Shown piece by piece: positions 6,701-15,163 of a stretch of 34,740 bases of DNA. The position numbers were made by a program, and so were the translations under genes. The notes beneath the pieces were generated by a model, which had not been told where the DNA came from, ran no database searches, and saw nothing but the letters and a program-made list of their open reading frames with translations. The stretch's first letter is position 1. Each line of letters starts with the position of its first letter. The stretch comes from an uncultured bacterium (lineage in GTDB: Bacteria; Planctomycetota; GCA-002687715), in NCBI GenBank assembly GCA_902826835.1, contig CADEGH010000049.1, positions 1 through 34,740 on the forward strand, written 5' to 3'.

Positions 6701-8881
6701 ATGAGTTCTCCACTCCTCGATCGTCTCAATCCCATGCAGCGGACCGCGGTCCTCTGCACCGACGGCCCTCTCCTCGTGCTCGCGGGCGCAGGGTCCGGAA
6801 AGACCCGGGTCATCACCCACCGCATCGCCTACCTCATCGAGAAGGGGGTATCACCCGACGCCATCCTCGCGGTGACCTTCACGAACAAGGCGGCCCGCGA
6901 AATGCGGGAGCGGGTCTGGCAGCTCACGTCCCGCGGCGGGCTGCGCGTCCAAACCTTCCACAGCTTCTGCGCGAGTTTCCTGCGCCTCGAGTTCCCGTCG
7001 GTCGGACGAGCCACCGACTTCACCATCTACGACGACGGCGACGGGCTCTCGATGATGAAGCTGGTGGTGAAAGACCTCGGCCTCGACCCCGAGTTGCACA
7101 AACCGGACAAACTCCTCGGTCAAGTCAGCCGCTGGAAGAACGACGGAGTCGACCCCGAAGAAGCCATGACCCGGGCCCGGCGAAGTGTCGACGAACACGC
7201 CGCGCAGGCCTATGAGCACTACGACCGCCGCCTCCGCGAAGCGAATGCCTGCGACTTCGACGATCTCTTGCTCGAAGCCCGGCGCATCCTTCGCGATTGC
7301 GCGGAAGTCCGGACCCGCTGGCAAACCCGGCTCTCGCACGTGCTCGTGGACGAGTTCCAAGACACAAACGGGATCCAGTACGGGCTCGTTCGGGAATTGA
7401 CCCGCTCGCACCGCAACCTCTGCGTGACAGGCGACCAAGACCAGTCGATCTACTCCTGGCGCGGCGCCCGCGTTGAGAATTTCGACACCTTCCTCACCGA
7501 TCACGCGGAAGCGAAGACCGTCAAACTCGAGCAGAACTACCGTTCGACGGGCAACATCCTGCGCGCCGCCGTCGCAGTGATCGAACACAACCAGCATCGC
7601 ATTCCGAAGCGCCTTTGGACCGAAGCTGCGCTCGGCACTCCGGTGCGCATCGTCGGCTTCGACGACGACGTGTCCGAGGCCATCAGCATCGCCGGACGCA
7701 TTCGCGAGCTCGAACGGGAGGGGATCGCCCGGGAGGAGATCGCCGTCCTCTTCCGCACCAACTCCCTCTCGCTGCCGATCGAACGGGCGCTCCTCGAGGT
7801 CGGAGTTCCCTACGTCGTAGTCGGCGGGCTCGAATTCTTCGCACGCCAGGAGGTGAAGGACCTTTTGGCCTATCTGCGCTTCCTCGCAAACCCGCACGAT
7901 CTCGTGTCGCTCTTCCGCATCATCAACGTGCCCGCACGTGGCCTCGGCAACACCACGCGCGACGAGTTGGTCGCCATCGCCAGGCGCGATGGTCGGCCGC
8001 TCGGGGAGGTGCTTCGGGATCCGGCGGCGAGCGAGTCCCTCCCCAAGCGTGCGCGCACCGCCGCGGTCGCCTTCGCCAAGATCTTGAACGACCTCGACCA
8101 AGCGGTCGGCCTCGGCGTAGCCGAACTCCTGAGGCGGATCCTCGATGTCACCGGCTACGACACCTACTGGCAGGGGAAGGCCACGAAGGGCGGCTCGCTC
8201 GATCCCCACCAAAACATCGGCCAGTTCGTGAACGTCGCGGTGGACTGGGACACCAAGAAGGGCGGCCCCCTCTCCGAGTTCCTGGCGGAAATCGCGCTTC
8301 TCACCGACCAGGATCGCACCGCCGACGAAGGTCGCGCCGTCTCGCTCATGACCCTCCACGCCGCGAAGGGTCTCGAATTCGACGCGGTCTTCCTGCTCGG
8401 GGTCGACCGCACGATCCTGCCCCACGTCATGTCGTACGCCGAGGGCCGCGGCGACGAGGAAGAGCGCCGACTTCTGCACGTCGGCATCACCCGCGCAAAG
8501 AAGGAGCTGGTGATCACCTACGCCCGAGCCCGCACCCGGTTCGGCTCCACCGTGCTGACGGGCCCCTCCAACTTCCTGGACGAGGTCGGGCGCGACGGGA
8601 TCGAGCGCTACGGGGAGGCCACGACCTACCGACCGAGTCCCAGCCGCCGAAGATCAGAGCCCGGAGACGAGCAGGACGAACCTTGGCGCGACGACGAGGA
8701 GGGCCTTTCCGAGCTCGATTCGGGATCGCGCGTTTGGCACCCGGAGTGGGGGCGGGGGGAAATCCTCCAAGTTCGGGGCCGAGGATTTGGCCTGGACCGC
8801 AAGGTCACGGTCCGCTTCGATCAAGGTTTCGAGCGCACCCTGATCCTCCGCCACGCGAACCTGGTCCCCCTCGAAGAATGA
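6701..8881 (+). CDS. pcrA: ATP-dependent DNA helicase PcrA/UvrD
   Basis: A superfamily 1A 3'-5' helicase that unwinds DNA in repair and removes recombinase filaments. The order of motifs is complete: Q-motif LNPMQRTAV, Walker A GAGSGKT near residue 30, AVTFTNKAA, DEFQDTN (motif II), GDQDQSIYSWRGA (III), QNYRST (IV), and the C-terminal LMTLHAAKGLEFD (V) and VGITRAKKEL (VI). The 726-residue length is typical. A C-terminal segment (VWHPEWGRGEIL... to VPLEE) matches the RNA polymerase-binding Tudor-like domain of PcrA. That is why I prefer pcrA over rep. The start ATG follows GTTGCCACC with no Shine-Dalgarno. A hairpin (GAGGGG/CCCCTC) overlaps the stop. Confidence 0.95.
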   Translation: MSSPLLDRLNPMQRTAVLCTDGPLLVLAGAGSGKTRVITHRIAYLIEKGVSPDAILAVTFTNKAAREMRERVWQLTSRGGLRVQTFHSFCASFLRLEFPSVGRATDFTIYDDGDGLSMMKLVVKDLGLDPELHKPDKLLGQVSRWKNDGVDPEEAMTRARRSVDEHAAQAYEHYDRRLREANACDFDDLLLEARRILRDCAEVRTRWQTRLSHVLVDEFQDTNGIQYGLVRELTRSHRNLCVTGDQDQSIYSWRGARVENFDTFLTDHAEAKTVKLEQNYRSTGNILRAAVAVIEHNQHRIPKRLWTEAALGTPVRIVGFDDDVSEAISIAGRIRELEREGIAREEIAVLFRTNSLSLPIERALLEVGVPYVVVGGLEFFARQEVKDLLAYLRFLANPHDLVSLFRIINVPARGLGNTTRDELVAIARRDGRPLGEVLRDPAASESLPKRARTAAVAFAKILNDLDQAVGLGVAELLRRILDVTGYDTYWQGKATKGGSLDPHQNIGQFVNVAVDWDTKKGGPLSEFLAEIALLTDQDRTADEGRAVSLMTLHAAKGLEFDAVFLLGVDRTILPHVMSYAEGRGDEEERRLLHVGITRAKKELVITYARARTRFGSTVLTGPSNFLDEVGRDGIERYGEATTYRPSPSRRRSEPGDEQDEPWRDDEEGLSELDSGSRVWHPEWGRGEILQVRGRGFGLDRKVTVRFDQGFERTLILRHANLVPLEE

Positions 8882-8901
8882 GGGGCGTCTCCCCCCTCTG
8901 A

Positions 8902-8907
8902 TATAGT
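8902..8907 (+). promoter_or_regulatory. Possible -10 box of the FHA-GAF activator gene
   Basis: TATAGT sits only 8 bases before the ATG at 8916, so a transcript started from it would be leaderless or nearly so. No convincing -35 is visible, and the 34-bp gap after pcrA also allows read-through. Confidence 0.35.
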
Positions 8908-8915
8908 CCCTCGCA

Positions 8916-11048
8916 ATGGTCACCATCATCGTGGAGAACGGCGGTCGCCGCGAGCTCTTCACCTTCGCGGAAAACACGGTGACCATCGGACGGGCCGAGG
9001 ACAACGATCTGCGGATCGGCTCCCGGTTCGTGTCGCAACACCACTGCCGAGTCGAACCCAGCGCCGAGGGTGGCTTCAAACTCCTCGATATGGGCTCCCA
9101 AAACGGCACGAGGGTGAACGGCGCGGACACCAGTCAAGCGCGCCTGCGTCCGGGAGATCTCATCGAAATCGGCCCCACTCGCCTGTGGTTCCAGACCGCT
9201 CCCGAGGAGGTCACCGCCTCCCTCCAAAACGAGGAAACCACCCAGGCCGGCGAGGAAGACGTGGTCATCTCCGCCCGCTCCTCCCCCGGCATCAGCGGCA
9301 AGCTTCGAGAGAGTCTCAGCGCGCTCTGCGTGGAATTCCGCAAGAACTACGGGGACGAGCGCGGCCTCGCGGAGCTCGAAGAAGCTGTCGTCGACACCAC
9401 CAAACGCATCTTCCCGAGGCCGGCCTTCCAGCGGTCGATGCAAGCGCGCCGCCTGGTCGAAGTCCTGCGTTCGATTGCTACCGCCACCGACCTCAACAAA
9501 GCCCTCGGCATGGTCATGGATGCCGCGGTCGAAATGACCGACTCCGAGCGGGGCTTTTTGGTGCTCCGCGAGGAAAGCGGACAGTGGAAGGTCCGGACCG
9601 GGCGCAACTTCGACCACGAGACGATCAAGGGCGCCGAACACAAGATCTCCCGCAACATTGCCGAGCAGGTCGCCCGCACCGGCAAGGCCATGTACTCCGT
9701 CAACGCGGTGAGCGACCCCCGCTTCCAAGCCTTTGACTCGGTGAACGAACTGAAATTGCGCTCCGTCATCTGCCTACCCCTCGGGGTGCAAGGTCGGGTG
9801 ATCGGCACCCTCTACCTCGACAATCGATTCAAAGACGCCGCCTACTCCGAGGCCGAAATTGGGCTCCTCGAAGCCTTCGCCGACCACGCGGCCCTCGCCC
9901 TCGAAAACGCCCGGCTCTACGAACAAAACCTCCGGAACGAGGGAGCCCTCTCCCGGCGCACGAAGGAAGTCGAGGAGCTCGCGCAGGTGCTCGACCAGCG
10001 CATGACCAAGGCCACCCTCGAAAACGTCGAGGATCCGAAGCCCCTCACGCGCGAAGGCCTGAAGCACAACTACAGCCAAATCGTGGGGGAAAGCCCGGCG
10101 GTCATCGAGATGCTGCGCCTCCTCGACCGCGTCATCGATTCAGATCTACCGGTGCTGGTGGTCGGCGAGAGCGGCACCGGCAAAGAATTGGTCGCCCAAG
10201 CGATCCACGTCAACTCCCCGCGTCGGGGGCGCACCTTCGTCAAAGAAAACTGTGCGGCCATCCCCGAGTCGCTCCTCGAGAGCGAGCTCTTCGGCTACAA
10301 AAAAGGGGCGTTCACGGGGGCTAACTCGGACCGCAAAGGGCTCTTCGAAGAAGCGCACCAGGGGACCATCTTCCTCGACGAAATCGGGGAAATGTCGATG
10401 GACATGCAATCGAAGTTGCTGCGGGTCCTCCAAAACGGCGAGATCCGTCCGGTGGGTGGCCGCGAGGTCATGCGGGTCGATGTCCGCCTCATCACCGCCA
10501 GCAACCGCGACCTTCGCCAAATGGTGAAGGACAATCGCTTCCGCGAGGATCTCTTCTTCCGCCTCAACGTGGTCTGCGTCGAAGCCCCGCCTCTCCGCAC
10601 TCGCCTGGAAGATCTTCCCCTGCTCGTCGACACCTTCACGGCGCGCATCGCCGAGAAGACCAAAGCCGAGCGGAAGTCGGTCGATCCACTCGCGCTGCGC
10701 TACCTCTTGTCCTACCACTGGCCGGGGAACATTCGCGAGCTCCAAAACGAGATCCAGCGCGCAGTCGCCCTGAGCGGTGCGGTCATCACCGTCGACGATT
10801 TGTCGCGCGAGATCATCGAGAACCGCAACGTGCCCCAGGATTCCTCGGGCGCGGCGGGGGGTCTGAAAGACTTGGTCAAGCTGGCCACCCACCAAAAGGA
10901 GCGGGAGATCATCCTGCGCACCCTGGAGGAGAGCGATTGGAAGAAGTCCATCGCGGCCCGGAAACTCCACATCTCCCGGCCCACTCTCGACCAGAAAATC
11001 CGCGCCTTCGGTCTCGGGCCCTACGTGGACCGCGGGCGTCAGAGCTGA
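8916..11048 (+). CDS. FHA-GAF sigma54-dependent transcriptional activator
   Basis: The 710-residue protein joins four parts. An FHA domain (residues 1-95; IGRAEDND, SQHH, SQNGTRVNG) should bind phosphothreonine. A GAF sensor domain spans about 180-335. The AAA+ activator domain carries Walker A GESGTGKE (417-424), the sigma54-contacting GAFTGA loop (464-469) and Walker B IFLDEIGE. A Fis-type helix-turn-helix (about 665-698; SIAARKLHISRPTL) ends the protein. It should open sigma54 promoters when phosphorylated partners and a GAF ligand permit. An FHA domain in place of a response-regulator receiver suggests Ser/Thr-kinase control; a Hanks-type kinase lies at 24210. A likely enhancer palindrome and sigma54 promoter follow immediately. 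Domain assignments are confident, the wiring is inferred. Confidence 0.93.
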   Translation: MVTIIVENGGRRELFTFAENTVTIGRAEDNDLRIGSRFVSQHHCRVEPSAEGGFKLLDMGSQNGTRVNGADTSQARLRPGDLIEIGPTRLWFQTAPEEVTASLQNEETTQAGEEDVVISARSSPGISGKLRESLSALCVEFRKNYGDERGLAELEEAVVDTTKRIFPRPAFQRSMQARRLVEVLRSIATATDLNKALGMVMDAAVEMTDSERGFLVLREESGQWKVRTGRNFDHETIKGAEHKISRNIAEQVARTGKAMYSVNAVSDPRFQAFDSVNELKLRSVICLPLGVQGRVIGTLYLDNRFKDAAYSEAEIGLLEAFADHAALALENARLYEQNLRNEGALSRRTKEVEELAQVLDQRMTKATLENVEDPKPLTREGLKHNYSQIVGESPAVIEMLRLLDRVIDSDLPVLVVGESGTGKELVAQAIHVNSPRRGRTFVKENCAAIPESLLESELFGYKKGAFTGANSDRKGLFEEAHQGTIFLDEIGEMSMDMQSKLLRVLQNGEIRPVGGREVMRVDVRLITASNRDLRQMVKDNRFREDLFFRLNVVCVEAPPLRTRLEDLPLLVDTFTARIAEKTKAERKSVDPLALRYLLSYHWPGNIRELQNEIQRAVALSGAVITVDDLSREIIENRNVPQDSSGAAGGLKDLVKLATHQKEREIILRTLEESDWKKSIAARKLHISRPTLDQKIRAFGLGPYVDRGRQS

Positions 11049-11055
11049 GGCGACC

Positions 11056-11073
11056 TGTCAAGTCGACTTGACA
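11056..11073. promoter_or_regulatory. 18-bp perfect palindrome, probable activator site
   Basis: TGTCAAGTCGACTTGACA is a perfect inverted repeat 8 bp after the activator stop and about 80 bp upstream of a sigma54-type motif. That is a usual position for the upstream site of a Fis-HTH activator. There is no T-tract, so a terminator is unlikely. Confidence 0.6.
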
Positions 11074-11144
11074 TCGGCCGGCCGAGGAGGTCATTCCGGG
11101 GGGCGATAAGCCTCAGAACCCGCCGGAACTCCTCGTCCCGGCGA

Positions 11145-11159
11145 TGGTTATGATTTTGC
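11145..11159 (+). promoter_or_regulatory. Sigma54-type -24/-12 promoter
   Basis: TGG-N8-TTGC matches the spacing of the TGGCACG-N4-TTGC consensus, with GG and GC separated by exactly 10 bases. The CACG part is not conserved (TTAT). It lies 31 bp before the ATG at 11191, with the palindrome at 11056 upstream. A TATGAT overlaps it (11149-11154), so a sigma70 reading is an alternative. Confidence 0.5.
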
Positions 11160-11190
11160 CCCGGGGAACGCGACTTGCGGTTGCCCGAGG

Positions 11191-13857
11191 ATGCGAAGTT
11201 CCAACCTGCCGGAGCTTTCTGTGACTCTGTCCAAGGATTCTGACGCGTGGCAACTCGTAGGTGAGGGTGTCACGGCGAGCCGGACCTTCCCCCTGAAGCC
11301 AGGGGCGACGGTGGTCGGACGCGACGACGCGGCCGACATCACCTTCACCGATCACCGCCTCTCCCGCCGCCATGCCGAGCTCCGTGTCAATCAGGACGAG
11401 GTCAGCGTCGAAGACCTGGGCAGTTCCAATGGAACCCTCGTCAACGGCCTCCCGATCTTCGGCCGACACGTGCTGGCCGAAGGCGATCTGGTCGAGATCG
11501 GCTCACAGTCCCTGAAGCTCCGCCGCGGCGGATCCGCCTCGGTGGCAGCCGCCCGCGAGAAACCGCGCTCGACTCCCGCCGCGCCCCCCGCGGTCGTGAC
11601 CACCCGGAACGGACCAAGCCTGCCGCCGCCCCGCTCGACTCGCTGGCTAGTGGCCAGTGGCGGGCTCGCCGTGGTCGCTTCCTTGGTTTGGGCCTTCGTC
11701 CACTTCGGTCAAACCCCGGTGCCGAATTCGCTGGCTCCCGCGGCCGCGTCCAATCAGGAAACCGCGGTGATTACCGATTCCCCCCGCACGCTCCCTCCGG
11801 AGGTGGCGCCGGGCGAAACCTCCACGGAAGCACCCCCTCGGGTCAGCCTCCCGCCGGAACAGACGATCGGCTCCCAGTTCGAGACTCACCTCCGCGCGGG
11901 CGAATTCCGCGCCGCCGCGGATTTGCTCGCGTCTCATGGGCAGCCCCCGGTCATGGTGGAGCGGCTGAAGGTGGAGCTCGATCAGGTGGCGCGGCGCGAC
12001 CTCGCGGAGGCCAAAGCCCTGTCCACCGCCAAGACCCGTGCGGAAGGAGCCGCCCTCCTCCGCAGTCGCCTCGAGCGCCTGCCGAAGGGCAGTGCCGCGC
12101 GCACTTTGCTGACCGAAGAACTCCTCGGCTGGCCCGTCGACGCTCCAATCGTGGCCGCCGCGGCAGGTGCACCCGGCACCGCCTCGCCGACCACTCCGGG
12201 CGCGGGCCCGACCGAGGGATTGCGGCCGAGCGAGCCGGATCTTCCGCCCACTCCCGAAGCCGAGAGCCTGCTGCGCGAGGCGGAGACCGCGCTCGCCGCG
12301 GGCAACCTCTCCGAGGCCGAGACGCACTACGGATCGATGACCCGCCTCCCCCTTTCGAAGAGACTCAAACGAGACGCCGAACGGGGCCAGCGACTGCTCA
12401 CAGCCTACCGAACCACGATCGCCGCCCTCGCAGGAGCCCCGGCGCCGACCAGCGGCTTCGGCAAACTTCCTGCGGGCGACAGCGGCCTACTCCCCATCAT
12501 CGCCATCAAAGTGGATGGTGTTCACGTGATGCAAGGATCATCGGCCGAAGTCCTTCCCTGGCGAATCCTCCCGGCTCCGGCATGGAAGGTCTTGGTGCAG
12601 CGGATCCCCCTGGACCCACCGGCGGAACTCGCCGCGGCCCGGGTCCTCACCGCCCTCGGCGCTGCTGACGATGCGGAAAACCTCCTGAAACGCGTCTTCA
12701 AGTCTGATCCCGCGCAAAAGGACCACATCGACCGCGCTCTCGCCGATGCCCGCGGCATGCCCGAAGTCCCGGGGGGCGGTTTCACGCTTCGAGACGACAC
12801 TTGGCTCAGCCCCTCCGAACTCGCCCGCGCGGAGCTCTCCGCCAAGATCGAGGGGCTGTGCAGAGGCCTCCAGGCCGCCACCGCGGAAGATCGCAACTCC
12901 GCCTTCCAAGGGCTTCTCGCTTTGGGCGACCCGGCCCGGAGCAAACTGCACCGAGGGCTGATCGAAGCGCGCGCCGAAATCCTCTCCCACGCCCGAGCGT
13001 CCAAGCCCTTTGCCGCCGCCGCCAAGGTCGCGGAGAAGCGCGACGCTCTCGATGCGCTCCGCAAGGAGATCCTGGATCTCGTGTTCGACGAAATCCGTTA
13101 TCCCTACCCCTGTCGTCCGCCGGGCGCGACTCCGGAGGCGGTCGAGCGCTTCACCGAGACGCAGCGGGAAATCGACACCCGGGTGCGCGAGCTCGCCTCC
13201 CTCTGGAAAGACACCATCAAAGCTGATTTGCCGGCAACCCTGCGCGACCAGGCGCAGCGAGTCCTCGAGATCCACGCCTGGATCGAAGAGTCCAGTGTGG
13301 GCGAAGTGCCCGCGGTGGAGCCGTGGTTCCTTCACCTCCCGGCCGGGGGGGAACTGACACTCAGGAACATCGCCATCAGCGCCGCCGACCGGCAACGCAT
13401 CGATGAGGCGGTGCAGGTCCTCGCCGCCAACACGACGTCGTTCGGTCAGGCGAGCCCGACCGAACGCGATCAAGCCCTCGTCACCAACGAGTACCGATTG
13501 ATGATGGGGCGCCACGCGCTGCGCCTGCACGAAAAGCTCGGGCTCGCCGCGCACGGTCACTCGGTCGACATGGACAAGCTGGGCTTCTTCTCGCACACCT
13601 CGCGAGTCCCCGGCAAAGAGGGCATGGGCGATCGGATGCGATTGGTCGGTGCCAAAGTCGCCGGCCTCTCCGAAAACATCGCGATTGCCCGCTCGGCGCG
13701 AGGCGCCCACGACGGCTGGACCCACTCTTCGGGCCACCATCGGAACATCCTCGACGCAAGCTGGCGCATCGTCGGAATCGGCCATTCCGGTGATCGCTGG
13801 ACCCAGAATTTCTCCGACCGCGACATTCCCGCCAACGAAGGATCCGACGACAAGTGA
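11191..13857 (+). CDS. FHA-transmembrane-CAP domain protein
   Basis: The 888-residue product has a cytoplasmic FHA domain (about 12-105; VVGRDDAA, LSRRHAEL, SSNGTLVNG), a proline-rich linker and one membrane helix (about 152-172; GGLAVVASLVWAFVHF). A long helical, alanine-rich periplasmic part of about 590 residues follows, and a C-terminal CAP/SCP domain from about 766. CAP motifs seen are FFSHTS, LSENIA, SSGHHRNIL and WTQNF; CAP domains are secreted and bind lipid or peptide, and some are peptidase-like. The protein could link inside phosphorylation to an envelope event. A GTG at 11221 with GGAG upstream is an alternative start. Its stop overlaps the next FHA gene. Confidence 0.85.
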   Translation: MRSSNLPELSVTLSKDSDAWQLVGEGVTASRTFPLKPGATVVGRDDAADITFTDHRLSRRHAELRVNQDEVSVEDLGSSNGTLVNGLPIFGRHVLAEGDLVEIGSQSLKLRRGGSASVAAAREKPRSTPAAPPAVVTTRNGPSLPPPRSTRWLVASGGLAVVASLVWAFVHFGQTPVPNSLAPAAASNQETAVITDSPRTLPPEVAPGETSTEAPPRVSLPPEQTIGSQFETHLRAGEFRAAADLLASHGQPPVMVERLKVELDQVARRDLAEAKALSTAKTRAEGAALLRSRLERLPKGSAARTLLTEELLGWPVDAPIVAAAAGAPGTASPTTPGAGPTEGLRPSEPDLPPTPEAESLLREAETALAAGNLSEAETHYGSMTRLPLSKRLKRDAERGQRLLTAYRTTIAALAGAPAPTSGFGKLPAGDSGLLPIIAIKVDGVHVMQGSSAEVLPWRILPAPAWKVLVQRIPLDPPAELAAARVLTALGAADDAENLLKRVFKSDPAQKDHIDRALADARGMPEVPGGGFTLRDDTWLSPSELARAELSAKIEGLCRGLQAATAEDRNSAFQGLLALGDPARSKLHRGLIEARAEILSHARASKPFAAAAKVAEKRDALDALRKEILDLVFDEIRYPYPCRPPGATPEAVERFTETQREIDTRVRELASLWKDTIKADLPATLRDQAQRVLEIHAWIEESSVGEVPAVEPWFLHLPAGGELTLRNIAISAADRQRIDEAVQVLAANTTSFGQASPTERDQALVTNEYRLMMGRHALRLHEKLGLAAHGHSVDMDKLGFFSHTSRVPGKEGMGDRMRLVGAKVAGLSENIAIARSARGAHDGWTHSSGHHRNILDASWRIVGIGHSGDRWTQNFSDRDIPANEGSDDK

Positions 13858-15020
13858 ACGGAAAGCTGATCATCAGCGAAGGTGGGCGCGACCAAATCCA
13901 CGAGATCTGCGAAGAGGTGACCCGCGTCGGTCGCGATCCTTCTTCCCACATCCGGGTCAAGGAACAGGCGGCGGCCGCGCACCATTGCGAGATCCGCCTG
14001 ACCCCCCAGGGATTCAAACTCGTCGATCTTGAGTCCTCGCTCGGCACGAGCGTGAACGGCAAGCCCGTCAACCAGCATCTCTTGCGCAACGGGGACAGCT
14101 TTGCGGTCGGGCAGAGCAAGTTCACGTACCTCGGAGATTCCGCGCCAAAGGCGGGCACCCCGTCGCGTCCCGAACCCATGCGCAGCCTGCCCATCGGCGA
14201 TGACGGCGAACCACGTCGCTTCTACCGACACGAGGGAAGCCGACGCCGCGGCAATCCCGGCGTGGTAGCCTTTGCCATCATTGGCGTGTGTGCGGCCGCC
14301 GGGCTCGTGATCTGGGCCTTGAGCAGCGCTGACTACGGCGACGCCGACGAGAAGGAGTTCTACGAGGCAGTCCACCTCGGCGAGAACGGCGACGAAAAAA
14401 GCCTGGCCGCCGCCGTCGACCGCCTCTCGAAGATCCCCGAGAACAAGAAGTTCGGTTCGAAGCTCGTCAAGGACGTGATCTTCGACATGAAGGCCGACCT
14501 CACCCGGCTGCGCGCCGACCAGCTCAAGCGAGAGGCCGATCAGTTCTACAGCGAGACCATGAACCACTTCCGGGCCCATCCGGAGGAGGACGGCTACCTG
14601 CGGATCCGCACCAAGAACTTCGTCGAGAAGTGGCCGACCGATCCGCGGCGCGAGGAACTCGAGCGCCTCTTGGAGGTGGCCGAGCTCGGCGGCCCGGAGA
14701 AGGAAGCGGAGTGGCGGAACGCGGAGGCGGCGATCCGCCAGGCGCTCCAGCGGCAGGACTTCCGCCAGGCCTTCGCCGAGCACGCCAAAGTCGCGGCCGA
14801 TCCGAAGCTCTCCAAAGTCTTCGCGCCGAAGCTCGCCAAATACCGAAGCACCCTGGAGGCGGAATTTGCCGCCTTCTACGACCGCCGCTCGGCCGCGGCC
14901 CTGGACGCCAAGGCCAAAGGCGACGCCGCAGGCGCCATTCGAATCTTCACGGAACTGGCGGAAGTGGGGTGCGAACCGAAGTCCTCCGAAGCCCGGCGCC
15001 TCCTCGAAAAGCTCAAATAG
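13854..15020 (+). CDS. FHA-transmembrane protein
   Basis: The 388-residue product starts at a GTG that overlaps the stop of the FHA-CAP gene (GTGA at 13854-13857), so the two are translationally coupled. Residues 1-95 form an FHA domain (VTRVGRDPSSHI, SSLGTSVNG), though AAAHH replaces the usual SxxH, so phosphopeptide binding may be weakened. One membrane helix lies at about 136-157 (VVAFAIIGVCAAAGLVIWAL). The remaining 230 residues are charged, helical and outside the membrane, resembling TPR-like helical pairs. No enzyme motif is seen. It is likely a partner of the FHA-CAP protein in the same membrane assembly, though nothing in the sequence names the complex. Confidence 0.82.
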   Translation: MNGKLIISEGGRDQIHEICEEVTRVGRDPSSHIRVKEQAAAAHHCEIRLTPQGFKLVDLESSLGTSVNGKPVNQHLLRNGDSFAVGQSKFTYLGDSAPKAGTPSRPEPMRSLPIGDDGEPRRFYRHEGSRRRGNPGVVAFAIIGVCAAAGLVIWALSSADYGDADEKEFYEAVHLGENGDEKSLAAAVDRLSKIPENKKFGSKLVKDVIFDMKADLTRLRADQLKREADQFYSETMNHFRAHPEEDGYLRIRTKNFVEKWPTDPRREELERLLEVAELGGPEKEAEWRNAEAAIRQALQRQDFRQAFAEHAKVAADPKLSKVFAPKLAKYRSTLEAEFAAFYDRRSAAALDAKAKGDAAGAIRIFTELAEVGCEPKSSEARRLLEKLK

Positions 15021-15075
15021 CCGGTTGATTGGCCCGCTCTGGTCGGGCCTGTCCTGGCTCAGGTCACGGGGACTC

Positions 15076-15110
15076 CTCCCTCGCAATGGCGTTTTTCGAG
15101 GGAGTTTTCT
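15076..15110 (+). terminator. Rho-independent terminator after the FHA operon
   Basis: CTCCCTCG (15076-15083) pairs with CGAGGGAG (15097-15104) around a 13-base loop and is followed by TTTTCT. A second GGCCCG/CGGGCC hairpin at 15031-15049 has no T-tract. Confidence 0.7.
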
Positions 15111-15130
15111 CGGATGTCCCCGCTTCGCTC

Positions 15131-15136
15131 TATACT
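15131..15136 (+). promoter_or_regulatory. Possible -10 box of the subtilase gene
   Basis: TATACT lies just after the terminator and 6 bases before an ATG at 15143. Initiation there would leave either no leader (ATG 15143) or a 21-base leader carrying GAGGAG for the ATG at 15164. The -35 region is weak. Confidence 0.4.
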
Positions 15137-15163
15137 CTCCGGATGCTCCCGAGGAGTCGCTCC

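Noticed and set aside
5951..6820. Long minus-strand frame over acpS and the pcrA start
   Set aside because: It is Arg/Pro-rich and overlaps two confidently identified genes in other frames.
6851..8479. 542-codon frame antisense to pcrA
   Set aside because: High-G+C shadow of the helicase gene; low-complexity translation with no domain.
12538..15086. Long minus-strand frames over the FHA genes (to 13785 and 13557-15086)
   Set aside because: Antisense to two FHA genes with clear domains; no recognisable motif.
15029..15163. Upstream extension of the subtilase from a TTG at 15029
   Set aside because: It runs through the terminator hairpin and places about 45 residues before the signal peptide.
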